This document shows positions 42,073 to 52,764 of a stretch of 64,000 nucleotides of DNA, piece by piece; positions within the stretch are counted from its first letter, which is position 1, and each line of letters begins with the position of its first letter. The stretch comes from Cladorhizidae sp. MBARI D1340-BT2 (Eukaryota; Porifera; Demospongiae; Poecilosclerida; Cladorhizidae), in NCBI GenBank assembly GCA_028752905.1, contig JAQNBH010000003.1, forward strand, positions 38,996,472-39,060,471, in the 5' to 3' direction. A program made the position numbers and the translations under genes. A model generated the notes under the pieces. The model was not told the DNA's origin. It saw only the letters and a list, made by a program, of their open reading frames with translations, and ran no database searches.

Positions 42073-45000
42073 TATAGAGAATGAATCAATAATAAATTAC
42101 AAAAACGATTATTAAGGGGGGCAAACTGCTGTTAAAAAAATGCCCACTTTGTCGAGTAATACCCATATTTTATTCAGTGTTTATTGGGAGAACTCCTTTA
42201 CTGTTAAGGTTTGACTTGATCCATATGTCTGGTGGAGTGATCCATTGGAAAGAGGATTAGTTTGTCCAAACATTATTTACTTCTTCAGCTTATGATCACT
42301 GAAAAAACTACATTGGCTCAAATTATAGCCATGTGGCGAAACAGAGGCTGGTCTTCATCTTCAGCAGTTCCTGCTAAAGTCAAACATTAGAAAATATATT
42401 TGTTCCATGAAATGTGTCCAAAGTTATGTTCATTTCTTCAGCAAGGAACACAATATGCAGTAAAAAAAAAAAAAAAATATTTTAATCGTCTGTACAACAA
42501 TAACATCAATAAGAAAACACAAAGTATTAAAATTATCAAGTGCAGGATACATATGAAACTGACAATTCCAAGTAATGACAGGGAGACTGCTACGTACAAA
42601 AACAAAACAAAAAAAGATAACACAAATTCTAAAGGTACATATGAAACTCACAATTACAAGTAATGACAGGGTGACAAAAATAACAACAAAAACACAATTA
42701 AAATTATAAAGTGCAAGGTACATATGAATCTGACAATTCCCAAGTAATAATTTCGCGACTGCTATGCACAAAAAAGAGAAACAAACAAAAAGTAACATCA
42801 CGTTAAGGATTAAGCAACAAGTTAACTGAAAGTTAAGTGTTTCATGTTAACATGATGAGTTAGTATTTATTATCTTTAAAACCAACTTCAGTTTGAGTGA
42901 AATGTATTGAAATGAGAAAAAGTACAAACGAAACCTAGGGAAAATATATCCAGCACTGCTTCAGTTTGGACAGGTAGAAATAAATGAGGACATTAATGTA
43001 GACTCAATCGTTGTAGCTGTCAAAAGACATGTCCTCCTCCATCTTCAACATGATGGATAGTGGTCGACAACTTCCACTGGATAAAAGATGGAAGATATAT
43101 TATCAGTACTTTTCATCCTTCATAGTTCAAGTTGCTTCATTGGCTAGTGATCAGTATCTTCAAGGTATTGTTTGCCACCAGGTATAGCTTCAGAGAGAAG
43201 GCTATTATACACTCATTTAATGTCATTGGATGCCTGATCTCAATACAAGCTGATGAATTGCTTAAGCACACTGTCTCATCTTGATGCAAGATGACTTGTG
43301 CATCATTCCAGTGAGTTTCAACTTTCTTTAATTTTTCTAATACCAACCTTCCATAGTTCCTGGTAAATAAGCATTTTATCTTCTTTTCATTTTTTTCTTG
43401 ACGGAACGTAACAATGACATTGTGAGAGGTGAAAATGATGTAGAAATCTTACAACCAAATAATTTATAATAATACTTGCTACACATAAAAACGCACAACA
43501 AAATATAAAATACAATAACAGTGTTCACATACATCATAACAAATATACTGGAAAATATATATATACACGAGAAAAAACAAGCCAAAATGAAAATAAACAG
43601 ATTTTGTTTTAAACACCTTTTTTCCCCAGAGAAAGAGAACAGTAAAAAGAGAAGACTGCAGCAGCAGCAAGCCTATGTTGTTAGACATTCTTTCTTTGCA
43701 TATGTATATATTTTTATTATGTTTTTTTTATCACTCCAATGTTATATTCAGTTGGCATTTGAATAACTCCTTATCCCCAACTTCCAGAGATTTGAGAAAC
43801 ACGGCTACAGTTACAAGTAATACTCCTCGATAAAAGCCAGGCACAATTGTTCTATCTTGACATTAGATAGCTTGAGGAAAGATTGTAGCAGTGTAGAATA
43901 ACTTTGGGCAAGATGTAGAGCAGTGTACAATAATATCAAACAAAAAATAAATTTCAGGAGGGGCAGGGAGGGTATGAATGAATAATGAATTGATGGAATG
44001 ATTTGTTCGGTCTCATTGTATCTTCTATAGCACTCCATAGACTAACTATTACATTCACACAATCACCATTGCACAGCTCAATACTGTTCATGCAATTATG
44101 TCATACAACACACACAAACATCTGGATGCTGTGCACACAACATATGGGGGAGAATTCAGGATGCTGGTCAAGCCAATTCCCAGAAGCCTTACAATTACAT
44201 AGCATTAGATGCAAAGCACATCCTTTGAGATGCCCACTAAGCGTAGGATAGTCCTTTGAGAGACCATTAACTAAAGCCAAAAAGGCATAAAAATCTTGAA
44301 AAATACATCTTCTTACGACCTTGAATTCAATGGGGCCACAACTAATATCAGCACCTAGCAATGAGTGGCAATGATGCCTGTAGCACTGCTGACATTGCAC
44401 TGCTATCGATGATTAAATGCTCTAAAAGAAGGGTTGCATTCAGTTATGATCGCATGGACTAGTCCTTGCACTAAGAACACTAGCATCCATTCCTTGCATC
44501 TACGTAGTGGATATATGGTTGGAAGAAGTGGTAGAATGTGGGTTAAAGATAGCACACAAGCACATCTCAAAGGTACCATTCCTTGCATCTACGTAGTGGA
44601 TATATGGTTGGAAGAAGTGGTAGAATGTGGGTTACAGATAACACACAAGCACATCTCAAAGGTACCAGAGGACCATATGTGAACCTCGTCCAGTTACAGA
44701 AAAAACATTTACAGAGCTTTATCTTCAGAAATTGCGAGATTGGAAACGTGCAGGTAAGCATTTTATACAATTACACTTTTCTTCATCACGTTCAATGGAA
44801 CTACAAACACCAACAATCATCGTGGAAATTGCTAACACACTCACTTAATGTGCTACAGGTGAGCAAACCAAACTCTCTGCAGGGCAAGGACACTGTTATG
44901 CACGTTACGTGTTACACACTTTGCATGTGCACTGCTATGGCATGTGTAATCTGATGTGAAGAAAGATGCTTCTAGTTACTCACCAACTTTTACCAAGAAG

Positions 45001-45305
45001 CGCGATGAGTTGGTAATGGGGGAAGGAGGATCAATACAGGAGAGAATGTCCTCTCGTGGGACAGGGAGGCGGTCGGCTCTCGCTGGCCAGTTCCATCTCT
45101 TAAGCCCCAGCAGATTACAAAAATTTTTGCGACAGTTGAGTGGGAGTGCTGCTCTCCACTTCTCCCACAAAATATTTTCTGTCAGGTTGTAGTCAGATGC
45201 AGAGCAGCAGCTGTTTGTTGTATTCCTCTGCTTGTGCTCTCTTGATAAATATGTGCTTGAGAAAATGGGGAAGAAGGGCGAGGATGTGCTCCTTCAAGTC
45301 ATCAG

Positions 45306-45836
45306 TCATCCCTTATGAACAACTTTATTTAGGCGCTCATTCTCGTCCTTCTCCCACTCGAGCCATGTGACTGCCTGTTCCACTTGCACTACCTGATCAT
45401 ACTGCTCAAGGAAGCGTTGACCATCACGGCAGTTGTTGCACTGATTCAGCCAGCACTTGTTTGAAGGGTTCTCACACATGAAGGAGTCAGGGGTAGTGGG
45501 GGAATACCGGGGGATATCTGGCACCACCTTGTGGAGTGCCTCCAATGCCAAAATGACATCCTCATGGTACTGACAGATACATGCATTGTGTGGGGTCTGG
45601 CTTACATAGAGTACATGGGTTGGTCTAAGAGTCTTGAACTTTGTTAGACCAACTTTTTCATTGAGGTAGTCCTGGGTGAAAAGAGCATGACACTCCTTGA
45701 GGGTACAGACCAAGTGATGGATCTGTTTCTTCTCCATTCCCACTTTCCTGGCATCATTTTTAAAAATCAAAAGCTGTAAATTGGTTTGTGGCTTGTCATA
45801 GCTAACAGCTGTGATTAGAGCGAAACTAAATTGCAA
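45306..45836 (-). pseudogene. Cys/His-rich transposon-type protein fragment, unit 3
   Basis: Same frame with one change near the start (QFGF to QFSF). Confidence 0.5.
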
Positions 45837-45899
45837 TAACTAAAGTGGTTGTTGAATGGCAAATACGGCAGGTTGCCATTCAACAACCACTTTAGTTAT
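45836..45899. repeat. Perfect 27-bp hairpin, unit 3
   Basis: Same hairpin, unchanged in both arms. Confidence 0.9.
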
Positions 45900-46220
45900 G
45901 GGGGTCTGCCAAACGGAGGAGGGTCCCTGCCTTGGATGTTTCTGCATGCATCTTCTGGCATCTTCTGACAAAACATGCCTCTAGAGATATTTTATATATC
46001 ACATAGAACAAGCAACAATTTGAGCATAAAATTATCTACACAAACCAATTATTAAAAAAGTTATGGGCAGTCAAAAGTCAAAAACGTTTTTAGCCAGTCT
46101 GGGGGTGGTCCCCCCCCTTAAGGGGAGACGAGAGCATTACTTATCCCCTCTGAGAGTCTAGCAAGATCTCTGAGCCACTCAGGACCAAGGGAGAATCCTT
46201 CAGCCCTCGAAAATCCCAAG

Positions 46221-46502
46221 GTGTTGCCAACAGAAGACTCTGTGGACGATGCCAAAGCTGATAAGAGTCTGATCCCAGATAAAACCCGTCTATTTCTGGA
46301 TAGTTGTACCACAGACGATGCCGAATCTGACAAGGATGCTGTACCTTTTACACAACACCAATTCAAAGTCCTATCAGATCAGGTCCAACAGTTTGGTCCC
46401 AATGTCAGGTGTGACAGAAGGGAAACTGTCGATGTGACCGGTTATGACAAAAAATTGTTCAGCGACCCTCTTCAGATCCGGTCTCACCAACATGTCAGGT
46501 AA
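46221..46502 (+). pseudogene. Start of the TAG-containing coding region, unit 3, joined to new sequence
   Basis: The frame begins as in units 1 and 2 (EDSVDDAKADKS to TQHQF) and at 46,366 switches to sequence not found in the other units (VLSDQVQQFGPNVRC), ending at 46,502. The frame stays open across the junction, so this may be the original gene and the unit 1 and 2 versions the rearranged ones, or the reverse. Confidence 0.4.
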
Positions 46503-46866
46503 TAAAACACCTGAGTCCGAGATGGACGAGGAGGTTCAGAGTGCCATGGAGGCCTTTTGTAATTCCCACCCAGACGAGACAGTAGAATCCGAGGGGTTTG
46601 CGACTTTATGTGTGACTGGGAGACGTATTCAAAAGAAGTGAATGAATGATGAGTATCTACGAAGCAATGCCCCCAAATCTAAAGGTGTCCGCGACAGAGA
46701 TGTTATACAGGGCAAACATGTGGTTTTTGAATGTTTTCCAGAACTGAAGAGAGCTATAAAGGAGTGTTACAACGAAGAAGGAGACTCGTTCCCCCACGAT
46801 GTCAAGCCTAGAGGATGTATATTGCCTTTTCATTCTCACTCACAGAAGAATTCAACTCGTTTTTGA
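46492..46866 (+). pseudogene. Unknown acidic protein with in-frame TGA
   Basis: ATG 46492 (MSGNKTPESEMDEEVQSAME) overlaps the end of the previous frame. TGA at 46,639-46,641 is followed directly by ATG and a continuing frame (NAPKSKGVRDRDVIQGKHVV) to 46,866. It could be one gene with a stop, or two adjacent genes. Family unknown. Confidence 0.35.
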
Positions 46867-47060
46867 TGTCAACAGAATTTGACATTGACAAGTACGAGCT
46901 TCACACATTCTGCAGTCTATCAGAGACTTGCCTGTTGTACCATGTGGGTTCACGGTTGCTATCTCTAATTAACACAGTGTGTAATAATCCTCATCTGGTA
47001 GATGATTTGTCTCCAGATTTCGTAAAAACAGAGGATAACCGGTATTTTGCGTCCCCATGA
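46815..47060 (+). CDS. Unknown ORF, 81 aa
   Basis: Frame from ATG 46815 overlapping the previous one, with FSFSLTEEFNSFLMSTEFDI and HVGSRLLSLINTV. It ends in an ATGA overlap with the next ORF. It may instead be the frameshifted continuation of the preceding coding region. Not recognised. Confidence 0.3.
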   Translation: MYIAFSFSLTEEFNSFLMSTEFDIDKYELHTFCSLSETCLLYHVGSRLLSLINTVCNNPHLVDDLSPDFVKTEDNRYFASP

Positions 47061-47344
47061 AGGATGCGACAGCTCAGGAAGCTCGGGCCAAGAAGGAAAG
47101 GAAAGGTCAAGTGGGACTCGATGAGATTCGTATCAAGAAGGATAACTTTGGCAAGCGGAGCAACAAAAAGGAGCACTCTGACAAGCGGAACAACAAGAAG
47201 GAGAACTGTGGCAAGCGGAGCAACAAGAAGGAGTACTCTGATAAGCAATCAGAGAGTGGGGGGTACTGTGACATGATTAAAAAAAAACAAGATCCAATCT
47301 CAAAAAAGTTCCATTTCATCTCGGGCACAACCTATTCTATTTAA
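47057..47344 (+). CDS. Lys-rich ORF with 11-aa repeats, 95 aa
   Basis: ATG 47057. The centre (about 47,130-47,250) is a 33-bp tandem repeat coding variants of KRSNKKEHSD (KRNNKKENCG, KRSNKKEYSD). Strongly basic, which suggests a nucleic-acid-binding tail. Linked to the upstream ORF by a four-base ATGA overlap. No family known. Confidence 0.35.
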   Translation: MKDATAQEARAKKERKGQVGLDEIRIKKDNFGKRSNKKEHSDKRNNKKENCGKRSNKKEYSDKQSESGGYCDMIKKKQDPISKKFHFISGTTYSI

Positions 47345-47454
47345 TTGACCAAGTAACAAAGAAGATATAAAATCATCAACCAGTCCTTCTACTCTGTGTT
47401 CTGCATAGTTTACAGGGAATTTTTAAAAAACAATACGTCGTTATTGTTGCTTTG

Positions 47455-49279
47455 ATGCCTTTCCATATGGAACATTATATCTCTCTGAGGAACAAAAAAA
47501 AAAAAACGAGATCTACGAATGTGTGCAATAGACGTAGCGTTTTACGATTGATCTTAGTTCCATCGTACGGGGCAGAGCTACATTTCAATATCGATTTTTC
47601 ATTCTTATCAGAAAAAAACAGAAGTTCGATTATTGATACTTTCGGTTCTACTACATGGGAAGACTGGAAAGAAAAACTGGTATCAGTGGAATCCACCTTG
47701 TGGACAGTGCAATTGGAGATAGAATTCCCACACACCGATAACATCGAACTTCCTTCGATGACATGGTGGCAGGAATTATTAGCAGATTCGAATTTAGAGG
47801 TTTTCTTTTTGTCTATGAACACACGAGCGTACATCGAACGTAAATGCTGCACGATGAAAATACGTAAGGGACGTTGTTTTTGGCCAGAATCTCAAAAACC
47901 GTCAACATTGACCAAGAAAGATATCCAGAACTGGTATCAAAAACAAGCAACACTCCATGTTTCTATAAAAAATGATGGTGAGCATGCGATTATTTTTCTT
48001 AACGATAACAGTGAATTTCCCCAACAAGACAAAAAATCTTAACACTGGGAAGTACATACAAGGACTTCACTATTTTAGAAGCAGAATGGGAGGAAAAACA
48101 GAAAAAATTGGTAATTTTTGGTGTTTTGGTATCTAATGGTGTTAAAAATACTAAAAATTTCACACAAACAATCGAGGAGATGACTGTGTGGCGAGATGTG
48201 GATTTGTCAATGAAAATAGAGACAAAAAAGTGGAAAACAACAATGGGTGGTATACCAGAGTCTCTGGTACAAATGTCCAAGAATCCTGAGGTAGAAGGTC
48301 TGATTATGGTATTGGAAGAGTTCCCATCTCCATGTTTTAAATATAAGAACTTACCAACTGCTGATTTTCTAACTGATCCAATGGATTTGAGCCACCACCT
48401 AATGACATGGCATTCGTCGCAACTGGTTATTCTAGAATGTCCAGATGTATCTGATTTTTGGATAGATCGTCGAGATCATCACAGTACATTTTATGTTGAG
48501 AGAGGTCATGTATGTCAATTCTCTTCAGTTTTTATAGAAAAAACAAAGACAGACCCCAATACAGATTGGCAAGAAGTAGCAAAGACATCAGTATCGGAAT
48601 GGTTTTATTCCACCAAGTTCAACTGGTGGAGTTTTTTGAGATCGAGAAAGGACAAAAAGATACCGAACAGTTGGCGAACAATCGAGACAACTCTTCATCA
48701 GAGTCTCCATCCTCTGACAGATAAAATTCTGATGGATTTTCAGTGTTGTAATAGTTATTTCACCAATGCAGTAGATCCGGAATTTGAAAAATCTAGATAT
48801 ATACTTGCTATCACAGTGTCGTCGACATCTTATGCATCGATATCTATTCGAGGGGATGAACATAATATGTCTCGGATCTGGTAGAGGTTCAGAGATTTTA
48901 GCATTCTTGGAAAAGGCATCCATTGGAACAAGAATGTGTCTATTCTGATATAAAGCCTGTTATCAGACCCTCTGTTACAATCCAAAAAAAAACATTCTTA
49001 ACCCAACTAGGAATCTCAACTGTCCCAGTTGACATACTGATCTCTTTCGTCTGTATCTGTACAATGTCAGCAGATGTCCGACATGCGACTTCACGGACAT
49101 GAAATGTTGTATTGGAATCAAATTGTAGACTTCCAGCCGAAGACGACGCCTCTACAACTGCCCATAGCATCTCAAGAACTGGTGCTGTTGATTTCAAGTA
49201 CGGAGCATAATACATTGTCACAGTTCTCCCCAGGATTTTTGTTAAGGATAGGGGCAATGTCGTTGGAGTGTGACTGATA
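47455..49279 (+). pseudogene. Long broken coding region, family unknown
   Basis: Plus-strand frames follow one another with shifts: 47,455-48,042 (AELHFNIDFSFLSEKNRSSI, EIEFPHTDNIELPSMTWWQE), 48,108-48,884 (VLEEFPSPCFKYKNLP, DRRDHHSTFYVERGHVCQF), then another frame (IICLGSGRGSEILAFLEKAS, GISTVPVDILISFVCICTMS) and a last piece ending RIGAMSLECD at 49,277. The protein-like texture is continuous on one strand, so this was one or two genes of about 600 residues. I do not recognise the family. A large structural or replication protein of a virus-like element is possible from context only. Confidence 0.4.
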
Positions 49280-49602
49280 AATTATGACGAGCAATATTTT
49301 TGATGTTATTGTTTCATGTATTTCACAGGTTGCAGAGTATAGTGGACTATATATAACTCGTTTTCATCTAGGAACTTCTGGGGGAGCTTATCATTTTTAC
49401 AGTCTGTGAATGATATATCTTTGTTAAATACCTTAAAGTACACACACACACACTCCAGTAGATGAAACACTTGTGAACTTTCCTTGAAATATTGTGTTGC
49501 TGTATACAATAACCAGGCTAAATAATGAAGTTACATGGAAAAAGATTGTCATTAATTATGTAAGCGTCATTGATTATTCAGTTACATCAATCCGCCTGTT
49601 CC
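49280..49602. other. No gene seen
   Basis: AT-rich spacer with a short CA run (ACACACACAC, 49,440-49,455) between the broken plus-strand coding region and the minus-strand hAT pseudogene. Confidence 0.5.
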
Positions 49603-51540
49603 TCATGGAAGCCCACCTATCGCACACAAACTCATATGGGGACTTGGTCCTTCAATGGACATCATTAAGAGGTGATTGAGGCTTTTATTGGTGAGACGAT
49701 TCCTCGTGTCAGTCTTGACTCGATTCAGAGTAGAAAAACCTCTTTCACAATCTACAGAGGACATTGGAATAATCAGACCATTCGCTGCAATCTTCGCTAG
49801 ATTGGGGAACATTGAAGTCATCTCAGAAGTCCCAATAACATGCCTCATAAGCTGCCTGGTTGTCATTTGCTTCAAAGCTCTATTAGCAGCCACTACAGTG
49901 TTAAAAACTATAAGTTCACACTTGGTTTCTTCAGGCTGTACTACTTCTTTTCCATAGTGAGAGATAAGAATATCCAAATGCTCTGTGCCATGTGATGGTT
50001 GATGAGCAAGCTCATCTGGAACACCACTGGGGTTAAAGATCTCAAATCCCTCAAACAGTTCCATGTCAGGAAACCTATAGGTTATGTGCTCAGAGAGAGT
50101 TTGTAAGTATTTGTTGCTCTTGAAATTATCCACCATGCTATTACTAGGCTGCTGTACTCCATACTCTTCCAACCCTAACAAGACATCTGGAAGACTTTGA
50201 AAGAATTCACCAGGACTCAGAAGAAGAGCATTGATAGTAGCTCTAGTATATACCCACCACTAAGGGTTTTACCATGGTGAAATCAATATCTTGTTTTTGA
50301 AAACCACGTGATAAGGCAGGAAGAACATCTGAAAACATATAGAGAGCAGCCACAAAATTATATTTCTTTACAAAGGAAGCGAGCCCAGCAACCTCAGCAT
50401 TGTTGCGCTCCTGAGCTTCCCTTTCCAAGCTAACTATCACTGAGGAGAAACACTTGCGAAGGTGACTGACTGCCCGGTCATGTGATAACCAACGGACATC
50501 TTTTGCCTGAGTTAGATTAAGCCTAGGGTCATTCAGAACTTCCTGAATATCTTTGAGCCCCGCAGTTCGAACAGATGAATACTTATAGAACCGGTACAGT
50601 TGGTCAACAGTGCTCTTAAACAGCTTGAGAAAAGAAATCTCATTAGATGCTTGTCCACAAGCAAGTGCTAATCGGTGTGCAATGCAGTGATTCGAAACAT
50701 GGACTTTAGTAACTTGGAGCCTCCACCACTTTTTCCCAACATCACTGATGCTCCATCACTATATACCCAAGCCACAAAAACGATGCATATTTAATCCCAG
50801 GTCACTACAGAACTTAATTAATGTGTCAGTTATATTAGCGGCAGTACCATTTTTAGTTCCAGTACAGGAAGGAAGCTTGTCTCCACTTGACCTGCTATGA
50901 TGTAATGACCGTATACTATAAGTTCCTTGGTGACAGAAATATCATTGGTTTCATCCACACACAGAGCAAAAAAAGGAGACTTAGAAAAGTTAGAAGTGAT
51001 GGGCTCAGCTACAGTTTCTCCTAGACACTGCACAATCTCCTGCATGAAACGCTCTGATGTGTAGTGTGCATTTCCACCCAGCTTCAGGTCTGTAAGGTAA
51101 GATGCTCCCAATGATTTACCTAGCTCCAAGAGAGGCCCAAAGTTAGTAGTATGTGCTATCTCCCTGTGATTCAGGAAGTACATACATTTCAGTGCTCCAA
51201 CAAAGGCCTTTCTCTTAGCTGAAACTACTCCTTGGAGAGCCATTGCTATGCCACCATCTCTTTTAGAGCAGCCCAGATCAGCCTCCATCTTGACTCCCTT
51301 GACAGGTGACTCGCTTTTGGCATGTTTGACCAAGCTCTCCCTAGTCAATGTCTTGCATGGCAGGTCTACCCAGGTCGCTCGTCCAACGTTTGCTCTATTA
51401 GGCCTGCGACTATGTTTCCTAAAAAGAACATACATTTTCCAACTCCAATAGCCACGGAAACTCTTCCTTCCATTTCGGGTTAATGCCGGTCTTTCGGTGC
51501 TTGCCAAAGCTGCTGCAGCCAACTTCGCTTGAACGTCCAC
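49603..51540 (-). pseudogene. hAT transposase, ZNF862-like, decayed
   Basis: Minus strand, N to C: KHSRRPNRANVGRATWVDLP (51,4xx), MEADLGCSKRDGG, CVDETNDISVTKELIVYG, then after a frame change NHCIAHRLALACGQ and VRWLSHDRAVSHLRKCFSSV, LEREAQERNNAEVAGLASF, and the C-terminal dimerisation region SSVDCERGFSTLNRVKTDTR with NKSLNHLLMMS. This order matches hAT-family proteins of the ZNF862/KIAA1586 type. At least two frameshifts (near 50,800 and 50,200) break it, so it is not active. Confidence 0.8.
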
Positions 51541-52133
51541 GCTTTGTCATCTTTTCAGCGACGACTTGCGTGCAACTAAATAGCCATGCTGCAATTTTTT
51601 CCCATTAACCACACCTACAAAACGTTACTTTAATTTTGTCATTGTATTACATCATAGAAAAATATCATTTCAATTTGACCAAAATGAATAAAACAACCAT
51701 ATCTACCATGCACAGTGATGTTATTATGTTATGATTTCCTGTGACACAGGGGGAAAAAAGGAGGAAAAAAAGGAAGGAAAAAAAAGAGGGAAAAAAGGAG
51801 GGGAAAAAAGAAGGAAAAAAAGGAGGAAAAAAAAGAAAAAAAGGAAAAGAGAAAAAAAAGAAAAAAAGAAGAAAAAAAGTACTAATACAAGCATAGCGCT
51901 CGCTATCCTTAAAGTTTCTAAGGGATAGCGCACCGCTACCCTTAAATGCTCTGGGGAGAACTATGATTGTTAAAGAACACATTGGCTAATCCTGCTTGTC
52001 CACCATGTGTATTTAATATGTGTTCTTGGATCGCAGTTCCATGACGCCTACTTTCATTTGCAGAGGGCTCTGTGTTGACCAGTGTGTTCTGATCCATGTT
52101 ACTGGTCTGGTTTTAATATTTTAAAAAAACATA
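51541..52133. other. Non-coding; purine-rich tract 51,748-51,880
   Basis: A run of GGAAAAAA/GAGGAAAAA on the plus strand; its antisense frames (Phe/Leu-rich) are artefacts. The rest has no supported gene. Confidence 0.6.
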
Positions 52134-52227
52134 TATAAAGGAGACAAGATCGAACATGGCATCGGTTGTCATAGGTGACAAAGAACGCTATACACAGTAC
52201 TATTGCAAATCGCATTGTCTTGTTTAA
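52134..52227 (+). promoter_or_regulatory. TATA box and 23-codon ORF start
   Basis: ATATATAAAGG (TATAAAG at 52,134-52,140) lies 16 bp before ATG 52156, which opens MASVVIGDKERYTQYYCKSH and stops at TAA 52,225. It looks like a promoter with the first codons of a gene whose remainder is lost or spliced. Confidence 0.3.
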
Positions 52228-52272
52228 CCCCCCCCATGCAGCTGAAAAGGGGTCTCTAGCAGACGATGACTG

Positions 52273-52659
52273 CTATATATAATAGCAATCCAAAAAAGTA
52301 CGCATATTAGAGCTGTCTAACAATGCGGATGCTATTTGTGATATTGCTGTATTCACAGATGCTTCTATGTCTAGATCACTGACCGTAATATTCTCTGAAT
52401 TTGTGATTTTGACACTTATCTCTGTTTTGATTTGCTGCAGTGTACTCAAAGCACTGCGAATAGTGGTGTTGTTATTATATTCTGTTTGCAAGCTATCAGA
52501 GAGTTGAACATTTGTGACACCAATTCCACCGGTAGCTTCGGTATTCAGATCTGTACGGATTTTTCTGGCCATATGGTCGAAGGTTTTACCGGCATTTTTC
52601 AGATTACTCAAAGCTGTGTAACTCACACCGATTCTACTACTTATTCGGATATGTGTCAT
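52273..52659 (-). CDS. Hypothetical protein, 128 aa, Ser/Thr/Ile-rich
   Basis: Intact minus-strand ORF from ATG 52659. It is helical and polar (RIGVSYTALSNLKNAG, SALSTLQQIKTEISVKI, DIEASVNTAISQIASALL). A TATATA on the minus strand about 60 bp upstream (52,715-52,722) and a compact size resemble viral late genes; the repeating Ile/Thr pattern fits a coiled coil or fibre-like segment. No family recognised. Confidence 0.4.
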   Translation of the reverse strand: MTHIRISSRIGVSYTALSNLKNAGKTFDHMARKIRTDLNTEATGGIGVTNVQLSDSLQTEYNNNTTIRSALSTLQQIKTEISVKITNSENITVSDLDIEASVNTAISQIASALLDSSNMRTFLDCYYI

Positions 52660-52764
52660 AGTAACTGAGCGGAGCTAAGAAGTCTGTGTGCAGTAAAAAC
52701 ACAGAAAACGAGGTATATAGCACCCGGCCGCACCCTAATTTTTCAGTTGTCCAGCTATCTCAGA

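Larger units (their letters stand above)
39363..46366. repeat. Tandem segmental unit 3, truncated
   Basis: Matches unit 2 up to ACAACACCAATTCAA at 46,366 and then diverges completely, losing the last third of the unit. It differs from unit 2 by poly-A length near 42,465 and a deletion of about 10 bp near 45,999. Confidence 0.9.

Noticed and set aside
48940..49257. 105-codon minus-strand ORF
   Set aside because: It starts at TTG, and the plus strand here continues the long broken coding region with better protein texture.
51665..51982. Phe-rich minus-strand ORF
   Set aside because: Antisense of a GGAAAA-type purine tract; low complexity.
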